The position numbers were made by a program, and so were the translations under genes. Under the pieces are notes generated by a model that did not search any database, was not told where the DNA came from, and worked only from the letters and a program-made list of their open reading frames with translations. Source: an uncultured Selenomonas sp. (lineage in GTDB: Bacteria; Bacillota; Negativicutes; Selenomonadales; Selenomonadaceae). Taken from it: a stretch of DNA of 9,511 nucleotides. Every line of letters begins with the position of its first letter. The first letter of the stretch is position 1. Positions 1 through 5,668 of the stretch are shown one piece after another. The DNA is taken from NCBI GenBank assembly GCA_937915915.1, contig CALGGN010000154.1, forward strand, positions 1-9,511, given 5' to 3'.

Positions 1-55
1 CATGACAGAAAAAGACTCGGCAAGGGCAAAGGGGAATTAATCAGTGTTTCCTTAA
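1..55 (-). repeat. Partial copy of a palindromic MITE-like element, cut by the window edge
   Basis: These 55 bases are the reverse complement of 3695-3749, one arm of the complete element at 3695-3861, with a single mismatch at position 31. The terminal repeat ends in TTCCTTAA at 48-55, so the rest of this copy lies to the left of the window. The two copies therefore point in opposite directions and flank the block 56-3694, which holds the toxin-antitoxin pair, brnQ, the CDF gene and the small regulator. The bases 56-159 between this repeat and the toxin gene hold nothing I can support. Confidence 0.85.
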
Positions 56-159
56 TTATCTTTGAATATCTCCGTTTTTCTTAGCCAAAAAATTTGACAT
101 AAAAGATGAAGATGTGGACTATTGATTAGTCACTCTCTTCACAGCCCCTAAATGCAGAA

Positions 160-423
160 TTATTCAAGATAATGCTCCTTGCATTGGATAATTTCGATTG
201 TATTATCCATGATTCTGTAGACAAGCCTGTTGGTCTTGTCTATACGGCGGCTGAACCATCCTGTGTATCCATATCTTAATGGCTCAGGTTTACCAATACC
301 TTCCATGATACCATCGCGTTCAATGCTTTGGATCAACTTGTTAATCCTCTTGAGTGTCTTCCGATCCTCTTCTTGCCATTGCAGATAGTCATCCCAGGCC
401 TCGTCATCCCATACTTTACGCAT
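160..423 (-). CDS. yoeB: YoeB-family ribosome-dependent mRNA endonuclease toxin
   Basis: An 87-residue protein that aligns along its whole length with YoeB of E. coli, a RelE-superfamily toxin that cuts mRNA in the ribosomal A site. Known YoeB features are visible: the N-terminal WDDYLQWQ block (residues 10-17), GKPEPL with the catalytic Glu (E47), the W-F-S-R-R-I strand (56-61), R66 in the NRLVY motif, and the C-terminal His-Tyr pair (H84, Y85). All four catalytic-site positions are kept, so the toxin looks active. Its ATG (421-423) overlaps the antitoxin stop in the string ATGCGTAA, an 8-bp overlap that implies translational coupling. No terminator is evident downstream. The assignment is firm; activity is inferred. 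Confidence 0.93.
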   Translation of the reverse strand: MRKVWDDEAWDDYLQWQEEDRKTLKRINKLIQSIERDGIMEGIGKPEPLRYGYTGWFSRRIDKTNRLVYRIMDNTIEIIQCKEHYLE

Positions 424-676
424 CTATCAGTTCGTGCTCCTTGCCATGGCCGTGATTCATACGTTCAATTGCGGCATTCAAATGACGTCGATTCTCTTCG
501 CTGTAGAAATGGTCAGGGGCGGCTACGCGGAAGGGAATTGCGCGTTCGCTCACTAGACGCTTGATGAAAATTGTGACAGCAGAAGAAATGGATAGTCCCA
601 TTTCATTGCAGATGATGTCGGCCTCAGCCTTTAAGGAAGAATCCACACGTACGGTTATCGTTGAGTCTGTAGCCAT
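416..676 (-). CDS. relB: RelB/DinJ-family antitoxin
   Basis: An 86-residue antitoxin with an N-terminal ribbon-helix-helix DNA-binding segment (about residues 5-45; beta strand STITVRVD, then helices) and a charged C-terminal tail (about 50-86) expected to wrap the toxin. RelB/DinJ proteins neutralise their partner and repress their own promoter. I chose ATG 674-676 because AGGAGG at 687-692 sits 8 bases upstream; a GTG three codons earlier overlaps that ribosome binding site and is unlikely to be used. It precedes yoeB and overlaps it by 8 bp. E. coli YoeB pairs with the unrelated YefM antitoxin; here the partner is of the RelB/DinJ type, a mixed pairing also known from other bacteria. Confidence 0.9.
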   Translation of the reverse strand: MATDSTITVRVDSSLKAEADIICNEMGLSISSAVTIFIKRLVSERAIPFRVAAPDHFYSEENRRHLNAAIERMNHGHGKEHELIDA

Positions 677-696
677 ATTTAGCACCTCCTGAGAAT

Positions 697-725
697 AATA
701 TACATCAATGTTTAAACAATGTCAA
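697..725 (-). promoter_or_regulatory. Promoter and likely operator of the antitoxin-toxin operon
   Basis: On the minus strand there is a consensus TTGACA (720-725), a 17-bp spacer and TATATT (697-702), with the antitoxin ribosome binding site about 5 bases further on. The spacer contains the perfect 10-bp palindrome TGTTTAAACA (709-718). It is a plausible operator for the ribbon-helix-helix antitoxin, by analogy with autoregulated RelB systems; the operator role is inference. Confidence 0.75.
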
Positions 726-756
726 AACAATATTGCGGATGCGACTTGAGGCCGAT

Positions 757-796
757 ACAAAAACAAAAGCCAGTGGTGCAATGAGCACACCACTGG
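757..796 (-). terminator. Rho-independent terminator of brnQ
   Basis: Read on the minus strand, CCAGTGGTG and CACCACTGG (770-778 and 788-796) form a 9-bp stem with a 9-base loop, followed by CTTTTGTTTTTG, a T-rich tract. It lies 55 bp past the brnQ stop, between brnQ and the antitoxin promoter, so it isolates the two minus-strand units. A second, weaker inverted repeat (ATGCTTG/CAAGCAT) overlaps the brnQ stop. Confidence 0.75.
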
Positions 797-851
797 TACG
801 ACGGCGTCTTTTTTGTCAGAAAATGCTTGGTGGTCTCGTTGTAGGAGGCCG

Positions 852-2171
852 TCAAGCATCTTTTTTTCTCAGTGAAAGGATGCCCCCAAGCACAGCTCCG
901 GCCAGTGCCGGAACGAGCCAGCCGAGCATGAGGCTGTAGAAGGGGATGTGGTGGCTGAGCAGGGAGTTGAGGGTAGAGATGTCAATGCCCGCGGCGTTGA
1001 GCCCGTCAATGATGCAGAAGGGCATGGTGAAGATGATGGCGCACCGATAGATGGCCTTGCGTTCGCCAATGAAGCGCGCGAACAGGGAAGTCAGCACGAG
1101 GACGATGACGACGGGGTAGATGGCCACCAAGAACGGCACGGAAAATTTGATGAGCTCCGTGAGACCCACGTTGGAGGTGATGAAGCTGAACAGGCAGCTC
1201 CATAGCACAACACGCTGATAGGCGATGCGGTTCTTCGTCACGGTGTTGAAAAACCAGGAGCAGGCCGATACCATGCCGCAGCTGGTCGTCAGACATGCGA
1301 AACCGATGATGAAAGCAAGGATCAAATTGCCCGTGGAGCCGAAGAAAATGCCTGCCGCGCTGGCGAGCAGGGCGCCGCCGTTCGGGGAGTGCCCGAGCAC
1401 CGAGGCGCTGGTTGCCCCAAGGTAGGCAAGTGAGGCGTAAACCATTGCCATGAGCGTGACGGCGATACAGCCTCCTTTGATGCAGATTTTTCCGGCCTGC
1501 CAGTTGTCGTCGATGCCGCGCATGCGGATGGCATTGACCACAAGGGAACCGACGGCCAGGGAGGCGAGCAGGTCCATGGTGAGATAGCCGTCCTGGAATC
1601 CCTGCGCAAACGGCTCGTCCACATAGGTCCCTGTCGCAGGGAGGATGTCCCCCAAAGGAGAGAAGAAGGTTTTTGCGAACAGCACCATGAGAAAGAAGAG
1701 CAGAACGGGGGTGAGGAACCTTCCCACACGATCCACGATCTTGCTCGGATTCAGCGCGAGATAATAGGTGCACAGAAAGAAGCATGCTGTATAGATGGCC
1801 TGCACCAAGGTGACCTGTTCTTCGGACAGAAAGGGATGGATGCCGATTTCGAAGGAAACGGCGCCTGTGCGCGGAACTGCGAACAACGGCCCGATGGTGA
1901 GATAGAGGATGCTCAGAAGCCCGATGGCAAAGCGGGGATGCACCTTTTCCGAGATGAAGTCGGTGTATTTCCCTCCCTGCAGGGCGATCGCAACGATGCC
2001 CGTGAGAGGGAGACCGACGCCTGTGAGCAGGAACCCTGCCATGGCGGGCACGACATTCTGTCCGGCGGCCTGCCCGAGGGCGGGCGGAAAAATCAAATTG
2101 CCCGCGCCGAAGAAGATGGAGAACATCATCAAGGCGATGGCAAGAAGGTCAGTGGATTTCCATTGATTCAT
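852..2171 (-). CDS. brnQ: Branched-chain amino acid carrier BrnQ (LIVCS family)
   Basis: A polytopic membrane protein of 439 residues from the chosen start, the normal length for the LIVCS family of cation-coupled leucine/isoleucine/valine symporters (about 12 transmembrane helices). The N-terminal signature FFGAGNLIFPPALG right after the first helix is typical; further hydrophobic helices run to the C-terminus, which ends in a basic tail. The frame is open up to an ATG at 2229-2231, but that codon overlaps the likely -10 box (2230-2235), so it cannot be in the transcript. ATG 2169-2171 gives the usual BrnQ N-terminus (MNQWKSTDLL), though its ribosome binding site (AAGAG) is weak; an intermediate ATG at 2202-2204 has none. 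Single-gene unit, divergent from the CDF gene. Confidence 0.92.
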   Translation of the reverse strand: MNQWKSTDLLAIALMMFSIFFGAGNLIFPPALGQAAGQNVVPAMAGFLLTGVGLPLTGIVAIALQGGKYTDFISEKVHPRFAIGLLSILYLTIGPLFAVPRTGAVSFEIGIHPFLSEEQVTLVQAIYTACFFLCTYYLALNPSKIVDRVGRFLTPVLLFFLMVLFAKTFFSPLGDILPATGTYVDEPFAQGFQDGYLTMDLLASLAVGSLVVNAIRMRGIDDNWQAGKICIKGGCIAVTLMAMVYASLAYLGATSASVLGHSPNGGALLASAAGIFFGSTGNLILAFIIGFACLTTSCGMVSACSWFFNTVTKNRIAYQRVVLWSCLFSFITSNVGLTELIKFSVPFLVAIYPVVIVLVLTSLFARFIGERKAIYRCAIIFTMPFCIIDGLNAAGIDISTLNSLLSHHIPFYSLMLGWLVPALAGAVLGGILSLRKKDA

Positions 2172-2229
2172 TTGAACACTCTTTTCCTGCAAGAAGCTTT
2201 GCATGTTTATTTTATGGTCACGTTTCTTC

Positions 2230-2258
2230 ATTATACGTCAAATCATACGTCAAATCAA
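2230..2258 (-). promoter_or_regulatory. Promoter of brnQ with tandem 12-bp repeat
   Basis: On the minus strand TATAAT (2230-2235) is preceded at 17 bp by TTGATT (2253-2258). Almost the whole promoter is built from two adjacent exact copies of GATTTGACGTAT (2233-2244 and 2245-2256). The repeat places two TTGACG units in tandem, so a regulator could bind side by side over the promoter, or it may be a simple duplication. No regulator can be named. Confidence 0.55.
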
Positions 2259-2292
2259 AAGAAATTTCCGCAAAATTGACAGTTCCTAAAGA

Positions 2293-2321
2293 TTGTAGGA
2301 GATTGCAGCGTGATGTATAAT
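2293..2321 (+). promoter_or_regulatory. Probable promoter of the CDF transporter
   Basis: TATAAT (2316-2321) lies 17 bp after TTGTAG (2293-2298), a weak -35 box. It points towards the CDF gene and stands back to back with the brnQ promoter. A TTGACA at 2276-2281 is also present, but too far from this -10 for a standard promoter. Confidence 0.45.
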
Positions 2322-2372
2322 AAACGGAATGAGTGTTTTGGGAGAATCGATTGATTTGGAGAGGGAGCGACG

Positions 2373-3353
2373 GTGCAGGATTTAGAGAAGCTGAATCACA
2401 GGACGGCATGGCTGTCTGTCATTTCCAATTCCGTGCTGGTGCTGCTGAAGCTGGCGGTGGGAGTCGCAGTGGGAGCCGTGAGCCTGATTTCGGAAGCACT
2501 GCATTCGGGCATCGACCTGCTGGCGGCATTGATTGCATTTTGGGCGGTACGGGCGGCTGCCCTGCCACCGGATGCGGAGCATGACTACGGGCATGGAAAG
2601 TTCGAGAATCTTTCCGCGGCAGTCGAGGCCGTTTTGATTCTCGGCGCATCCATTGGAATTGTCTATGAGGCGATGGAGCATTTCCAATCCGCCGAAATCC
2701 CTTCGATGCTTGGTTATGGCATCGGAATCATGCTGTTTTCCATCGTGCTGAATTTTTTCGTCTCCGGGCGGTTGCTGTCCGTGGCACGCCGGACGGGATC
2801 GCAGGCTCTGGAGGCGGACGGGCTTCACCTGCAGGCAGATATCTGGACCTCGGTAGGCGTGTTGACGGGTCTTGTGCTCATGCAGCTGACGGGATGGGCA
2901 TGGCTGGATCCTGTCATCGCGATTTTCGTGGCGGGAATCATCTTCCGTGCAGGCTGGGGCATGGTGCGCAAGTCTGTGCGGGAGCTGACGGATGAAAGCC
3001 TGCCGGAAGCGTTGGAGGAAAAAATCGGAAAAATCCTGAGGCAGGAACCGGAGGTGAAGGGCTATCACTGTCTGCGCACAAGGCGCGCCGGAGCCTATCG
3101 GCTCGTGGACGTGCATGTGCAGATGGACGGCAATCTTCCGCTTTCCTATGCCCATGCGGTCTGCGACGCGCTGGAGCAAGACATCCGGGAGCAACTGGGG
3201 GCCTTCGATATCCTGATCCACGCGGAGCCGGTGCGGGGGCACAGCCCGGAAAGCAAACAGGATGTGCATGCGTTTTCCAAGCTGCGGGTGCAGCAGGAAG
3301 AAAATGGATACACACCTTCGCAGGCATCAGATGGAGCCGTTCTCGACAAATGA
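2373..3353 (+). CDS. Cation diffusion facilitator (CDF) divalent metal efflux transporter
   Basis: A 326-residue CDF-family protein, which would export Zn2+, Fe2+ or a similar ion across the inner membrane in exchange for protons as a homodimer. The transmembrane metal site is recognisable as HxxxD in helix 2 (H44, D48) and HxxxD in helix 5 (H152, D156); in this family a His in the helix-2 position is usually linked to zinc preference, while E. coli FieF has DxxxD. The conserved DYGHGKFE block (71-78) and LDP of helix 6 (178-180) are present. The cytosolic domain keeps His at 232, 248, 261 and 283, as in FieF. About 40 residues after the usual end (HAEP, 283-286) form a polar tail with no known domain. 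GTG start with GGAGAGGGAG about 7 bases upstream. The end overlaps the convergent regulator gene by 27 bp. Confidence 0.92.
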   Translation: MQDLEKLNHRTAWLSVISNSVLVLLKLAVGVAVGAVSLISEALHSGIDLLAALIAFWAVRAAALPPDAEHDYGHGKFENLSAAVEAVLILGASIGIVYEAMEHFQSAEIPSMLGYGIGIMLFSIVLNFFVSGRLLSVARRTGSQALEADGLHLQADIWTSVGVLTGLVLMQLTGWAWLDPVIAIFVAGIIFRAGWGMVRKSVRELTDESLPEALEEKIGKILRQEPEVKGYHCLRTRRAGAYRLVDVHVQMDGNLPLSYAHAVCDALEQDIREQLGAFDILIHAEPVRGHSPESKQDVHAFSKLRVQQEENGYTPSQASDGAVLDK

Positions 3354-3599
3354 GCGCGCCAGCTCTGCACCTTCCTGTGTCAGGGCGTAGCTGATCGGAA
3401 TATCGGATGTCTTTTTCCCCACGGGCGTCACATAGCCTTGCTGTTCCAGCTTTTCAAAGATGTGGCAGAGACGGGATATTCTGGCGCTTTCAAAACTGGT
3501 GAGATTTCTGCGCTGTATCTGGTATGTTGCTCCTGCCAGGAAATCGCAGGACTTCGCCATGTCAATCAGGCATCGGATCACGTGGTCTTGGGTTATCAT
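3327..3599 (-). CDS. Small winged-helix protein, probable transcriptional regulator
   Basis: A 90-residue protein that looks like a single winged helix-turn-helix domain: an N-terminal helix (residues 2-15), a central helical pair with the likely recognition helix (about 35-55, SARISRLCHIFEKLEQQGYV), a wing, and a C-terminal stretch YALTQEGAELARSFVENG (71-88) of the kind seen in MarR- or PadR-like and Rrf2-like repressors. I cannot place it in a named family or name its targets. Ribosome binding site AAGGAGG about 9 bases before the ATG. It converges on the CDF gene and overlaps its 3' end, so antisense interference is possible. A link to metal control is a guess from position only. Confidence 0.7.
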   Translation of the reverse strand: MITQDHVIRCLIDMAKSCDFLAGATYQIQRRNLTSFESARISRLCHIFEKLEQQGYVTPVGKKTSDIPISYALTQEGAELARSFVENGSI

Positions 3600-3634
3600 T
3601 CTATTTTGCCTCCTTATGGATTATGTATACAAAC

Positions 3635-3643
3635 ATTATATCA
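3635..3643 (-). promoter_or_regulatory. Extended -10 promoter of the winged-helix gene
   Basis: On the minus strand the string TGATATAAT gives a full TATAAT with the TGn extension; no good -35 box is seen, as is usual for extended -10 promoters. The short palindrome TGTATACA (3624-3631) between promoter and ribosome binding site could be an autoregulatory site, though it is too short to insist on. Confidence 0.5.
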
Positions 3644-3694
3644 TATTTCGGGAAGGAACGGGAGGTGGAATAAAGTTTGATTTTTACGCCGCCG

Positions 3695-3861
3695 TTAAGG
3701 AAACACTGATTAATTCCCTTTTGCCCTTGCCGAGTCTTTTTCTGTCATGCTTCGTCAGATGCCGTTCGACGTAGCTCTGCTACGACTTCACGGCATCTTT
3801 CTTGCCTGACAGAAAAATCCTTCGACAATGACAAAAGCTCATTTAATCAGTGCTTCCTTAA
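3695..3861. mobile_element. Complete 167-bp MITE-like palindromic element
   Basis: The ends are TTAAGGAAACACTGATTAA (3695-3713) and TTAATCAGTGCTTCCTTAA (3843-3861), inverted repeats of 19 bp with one mismatch. Inside are three nested inverted repeats: TTTTTCTGTCA/TGACAGAAAAA (3737-3747, 3807-3817), AGATGCCGT/ACGGCATCT (3757-3765, 3790-3798) and CGTAGC/GCTACG (3770-3775, 3779-3784) around a 3-base loop. The whole element can fold as one long imperfect hairpin. It has no coding capacity. A second, inverted and truncated copy opens the window (1-55). Both outer ends finish in TTAA, which may be the target site or part of the terminal repeat. Most likely a non-autonomous element moved by the transposase of a related insertion sequence elsewhere; no such transposase is in the window. 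Confidence 0.8.
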
Positions 3862-3956
3862 ATTTTTTTGTAAAAATTTATATTTTAACAAAATATTTAG
3901 CAGGAATAACAGCTGCATGTATCGAATATTAATCCGAGAAAAGGCAGGTGAATTTC

Positions 3957-4172
3957 ATGGCAAAGAAGAAAAATTATGAGGAACTCATCTCGACGACCGA
4001 GCAAAAAATCGCTGATCGAAAAGAGCAAGTCAAGAAGCTGGAAGCTCAACTGAGAGAGCTTCGGGAGGAACAGTCTGCTGAGAAGAACAGGGAGCTGCTC
4101 AGGATACTGGACGAAAGAAATATTTCGGCACAGGATGCAATCAATGTTCTGAATGAGAGGTTCCCGGGCTGA
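3957..4172 (+). CDS. Small coiled-coil protein, possibly DUF4315-like
   Basis: A 71-residue, highly charged protein: a basic start (MAKKK), then a long coiled coil (about residues 6-48) rich in Glu, Lys, Gln and Leu, then a short helical segment (50-69, LRILDERNISAQDAINVLNE) that could be a small helical hairpin. The layout resembles DUF4315-type proteins common on integrative elements of Bacillota, but I could not confirm membership and the function is unknown. ATG 3957 follows AGGTG at 3946-3950 by 6 bases; a GTG nine bases earlier overlaps that site and is less likely. It lies about 95 bp after the MITE-like element and has its own terminator, so it seems monocistronic. No convincing promoter is seen in the AT-rich 3862-3940. 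Confidence 0.65.
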   Translation: MAKKKNYEELISTTEQKIADRKEQVKKLEAQLRELREEQSAEKNRELLRILDERNISAQDAINVLNERFPG

Positions 4173-4180
4173 GGATGACG

Positions 4181-4230
4181 GGCAATATTCTGCATCCATA
4201 ATCATGGATTGAGGATATTGCCTGTTTTTA
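4181..4230 (+). terminator. Rho-independent terminator after the coiled-coil gene
   Basis: GGCAATAT (4181-4188) pairs with ATATTGCC (4215-4222), with a second inner stem ATCCAT/ATGGAT, and is followed by TGTTTTTA. It starts 8 bp after the stop codon. Confidence 0.8.
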
Positions 4231-4272
4231 TTTCTAAGTGGGCATCACGGTCATTATGAGGGAGATATGAAC

Positions 4273-5352
4273 ATGAAAAGAAGCAAGCTTTGCGCCGCCG
4301 TTTTGGCGGCTGTGATCGGTCTTGGAACTGCCGCATGGATGACGGATACCGAAGCAATGTCACGCGCGGAAATCGCGCAGATTTCCGTCAATCAAAGGGG
4401 AAGCAATTTCAAGTATTGGAACAAGGATGCAGTCTCTTATCAGGCACTTATAAACTATGTAAAGGACGTCACAAATAAAGGGAGCAAGAACTTTATTCCG
4501 GTGGAGGATCGTGTTGCCGTATTTGATATGGACGGAACCTTCCTTTGCGAGACTGCGCCCTATTATTTTGACGGAATGTTGTTCCTTGACCGGGCGCTTC
4601 ACGACAGCAGCTATCAAGCATCTCCATCCACCCGGGAGTTTGCGCTGGGACTGGAGCGGTTTATCAGGAGCCATGATCCCGGTGACAAGCTTGGCAGCAG
4701 CGCACCCTATCAGGCTGCGGTATTTGAAGGGCTTGGCTATCCCGAATACACGGATTACGTTAAAAATTTCATGAAAACTCCGGTGGAGGGGCTTTCCAAC
4801 CTGAAATGGGGCGAGGCGGTTTACCTTCCGATGGCAGAGGTCATCCAGTATTTGCAGAGCAATGATTTTGAGGTATACGTGGTATCGGGGTCGGAACGGC
4901 AGCTGGTGCGGATTATGGTTTGCGATATGCTGCATATCCCCGAGAATCATATCATCGGCACCGACATAGAAATCCATGCATCGCATCAGGGCGAAAAAGA
5001 CGGGCTGGATTATGCCTACACAAAGGACGATTCTTTGGTGCGTGGCAAATTTGTCATCAAAAACCTGCAGATGAACAAAGTTTCGGCGATTGCCAGGGAA
5101 ATCGGCAAACAGCCGGTGCTGGCCTTTGGGAATTCCAGCGGCGATACCAGCATGCTCAATTACACCGTGAACGGGAACAAGCACAAGAGTGCGGCCTTTT
5201 TCCTCTTGTGCGATGACTTGGAGCGCGAATTGGGGGATGCCGCAAAAGCGGACAAATGCCGTCAGCTCGCCGAGAAAAACGGCTGGGTGCCCGTCTCTAT
5301 GCGGGACGATTTCAAAACCATTTACGGTGAGAATGTAACACGAGTAAAATGA
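4273..5352 (+). CDS. Exported HAD-superfamily phosphatase
   Basis: A 359-residue protein with an N-terminal signal peptide: basic MKRSK, a hydrophobic core of about 15 residues, and a possible cleavage after TEA (residue 28). The mature part carries all HAD phosphatase motifs: motif I FDMDGT (nucleophile D85, acid D87), motif II VVSGS (Ser at 205), a motif III lysine around 259-263, and motif IV FGNSSGDTSML (Asp 291). Motif spacing with a large insert between I and II fits the phosphoserine-phosphatase-like branch that includes periplasmic phosphorylcholine phosphatase, so it probably removes phosphate from a small organic phosphate outside the cytoplasm; the substrate is unknown. Start chosen at 4273 because GAGGGAG (4258-4264) lies 8 bases upstream; the in-frame ATG at 4267 is only 2 bases from it. 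No clear terminator follows before the T-box promoter. Confidence 0.85.
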   Translation: MKRSKLCAAVLAAVIGLGTAAWMTDTEAMSRAEIAQISVNQRGSNFKYWNKDAVSYQALINYVKDVTNKGSKNFIPVEDRVAVFDMDGTFLCETAPYYFDGMLFLDRALHDSSYQASPSTREFALGLERFIRSHDPGDKLGSSAPYQAAVFEGLGYPEYTDYVKNFMKTPVEGLSNLKWGEAVYLPMAEVIQYLQSNDFEVYVVSGSERQLVRIMVCDMLHIPENHIIGTDIEIHASHQGEKDGLDYAYTKDDSLVRGKFVIKNLQMNKVSAIAREIGKQPVLAFGNSSGDTSMLNYTVNGNKHKSAAFFLLCDDLERELGDAAKADKCRQLAEKNGWVPVSMRDDFKTIYGENVTRVK

Positions 5353-5368
5353 TTTTTTCGTGCGGCTG

Positions 5369-5397
5369 TTGACAGAGAATGATTTTCAGATTATAAT
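5369..5397 (+). promoter_or_regulatory. Promoter of the thrS T-box leader
   Basis: A perfect consensus pair: TTGACA (5369-5374), 17-bp spacer, TATAAT (5392-5397). Transcription should begin near 5404, at the 5' edge of the T-box RNA. It starts 17 bp after the phosphatase stop. Confidence 0.85.
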
Positions 5398-5403
5398 GAT
5401 GAC

Positions 5404-5654
5404 CATAAAATGAAAAGCAAATTTGAGGACATGATGTTTGCGGGAAGCTCTCAGAGAGGGATCGGCCGGTGCGAGATCCTGGGCGGGCAGCAGATGTTAC
5501 CGCCTCACAGAAGTTTCTTCTGGCGCGTGGAGGAAATGCCATGCCGGAGAACCCTCCGTTATCAAGGCTTGAGTGCTGTGTGAGAACAGCAAGCAGGGTG
5601 GAACCGCGAGCAGATGCCTCGTCCCTTCATGGGACGAGGCTGTTTTTCTTTTTC
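5404..5654 (+). promoter_or_regulatory. Threonine-specific T-box riboswitch leader
   Basis: A tRNA-sensing leader that stops transcription unless uncharged tRNA-Thr binds. Stem I is recognisable by AGAGAG (5453-5458), then the distal hairpin GGATC/GATCC (5459-5463, 5475-5479) with the loop GGCCGGTGCGA matching the conserved apical pattern. On the 3' side of stem I the specifier position aligns to ACC (5499-5501), a threonine codon, closed by GAGG/CCTC. A hairpin (GCTGT/ACAGC, 5575-5589) precedes the highly conserved T-box sequence AGGGTGGAACCGCG (5595-5608), which pairs with the tRNA acceptor end. The terminator at 5616-5640 is the off state. The ACC codon agrees with the thrS start that follows. 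Confidence 0.93.
5616..5654 (+). terminator. T-box regulated terminator
   Basis: GCCTCGTCCC and GGGACGAGGC form a perfect 10-bp stem around a TTCAT loop, followed by TGTTTTTCTTTTTC. Its 5' side competes with the T-box antiterminator. The ribosome binding site AGGAGG starts at once after the T tract (5655-5660). Confidence 0.92.
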
Positions 5655-5668
5655 AGGAGGTTTTTAAA

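Noticed and set aside
93..118. TTGACA at 93-98 as a plus-strand promoter
   Set aside because: The nearest -10-like hexamer is at a spacing of about 20 bp and no plus-strand gene follows.
2229..2231. ATG 2229-2231 as the brnQ start
   Set aside because: It overlaps the likely -10 hexamer of the brnQ promoter, lacks a ribosome binding site, and adds 20 residues not usual for BrnQ.
2382..3269. Long minus-strand open frame of 295 residues opposite the CDF gene
   Set aside because: Composition rich in His, Arg, Gln and Pro, no ribosome binding site and no recognisable domain; a shadow of the high-GC CDF gene.
3695..3861. The palindromic element as a CRISPR repeat or tRNA-like RNA
   Set aside because: There are only two copies in opposite orientation, no regular spacers, and the ends are terminal inverted repeats.
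4360..5184. Minus-strand open frame of 274 residues opposite the HAD phosphatase
   Set aside because: The plus-strand frame has a signal peptide and all HAD motifs; the reverse frame has no domain or start signal.
5573..5668. Upstream GTG extension of the thrS frame into the leader
   Set aside because: It lies in the T-box and terminator RNA, has no ribosome binding site, and adds no ThrRS-like residues; ATG 5669 with AGGAGG is the start.
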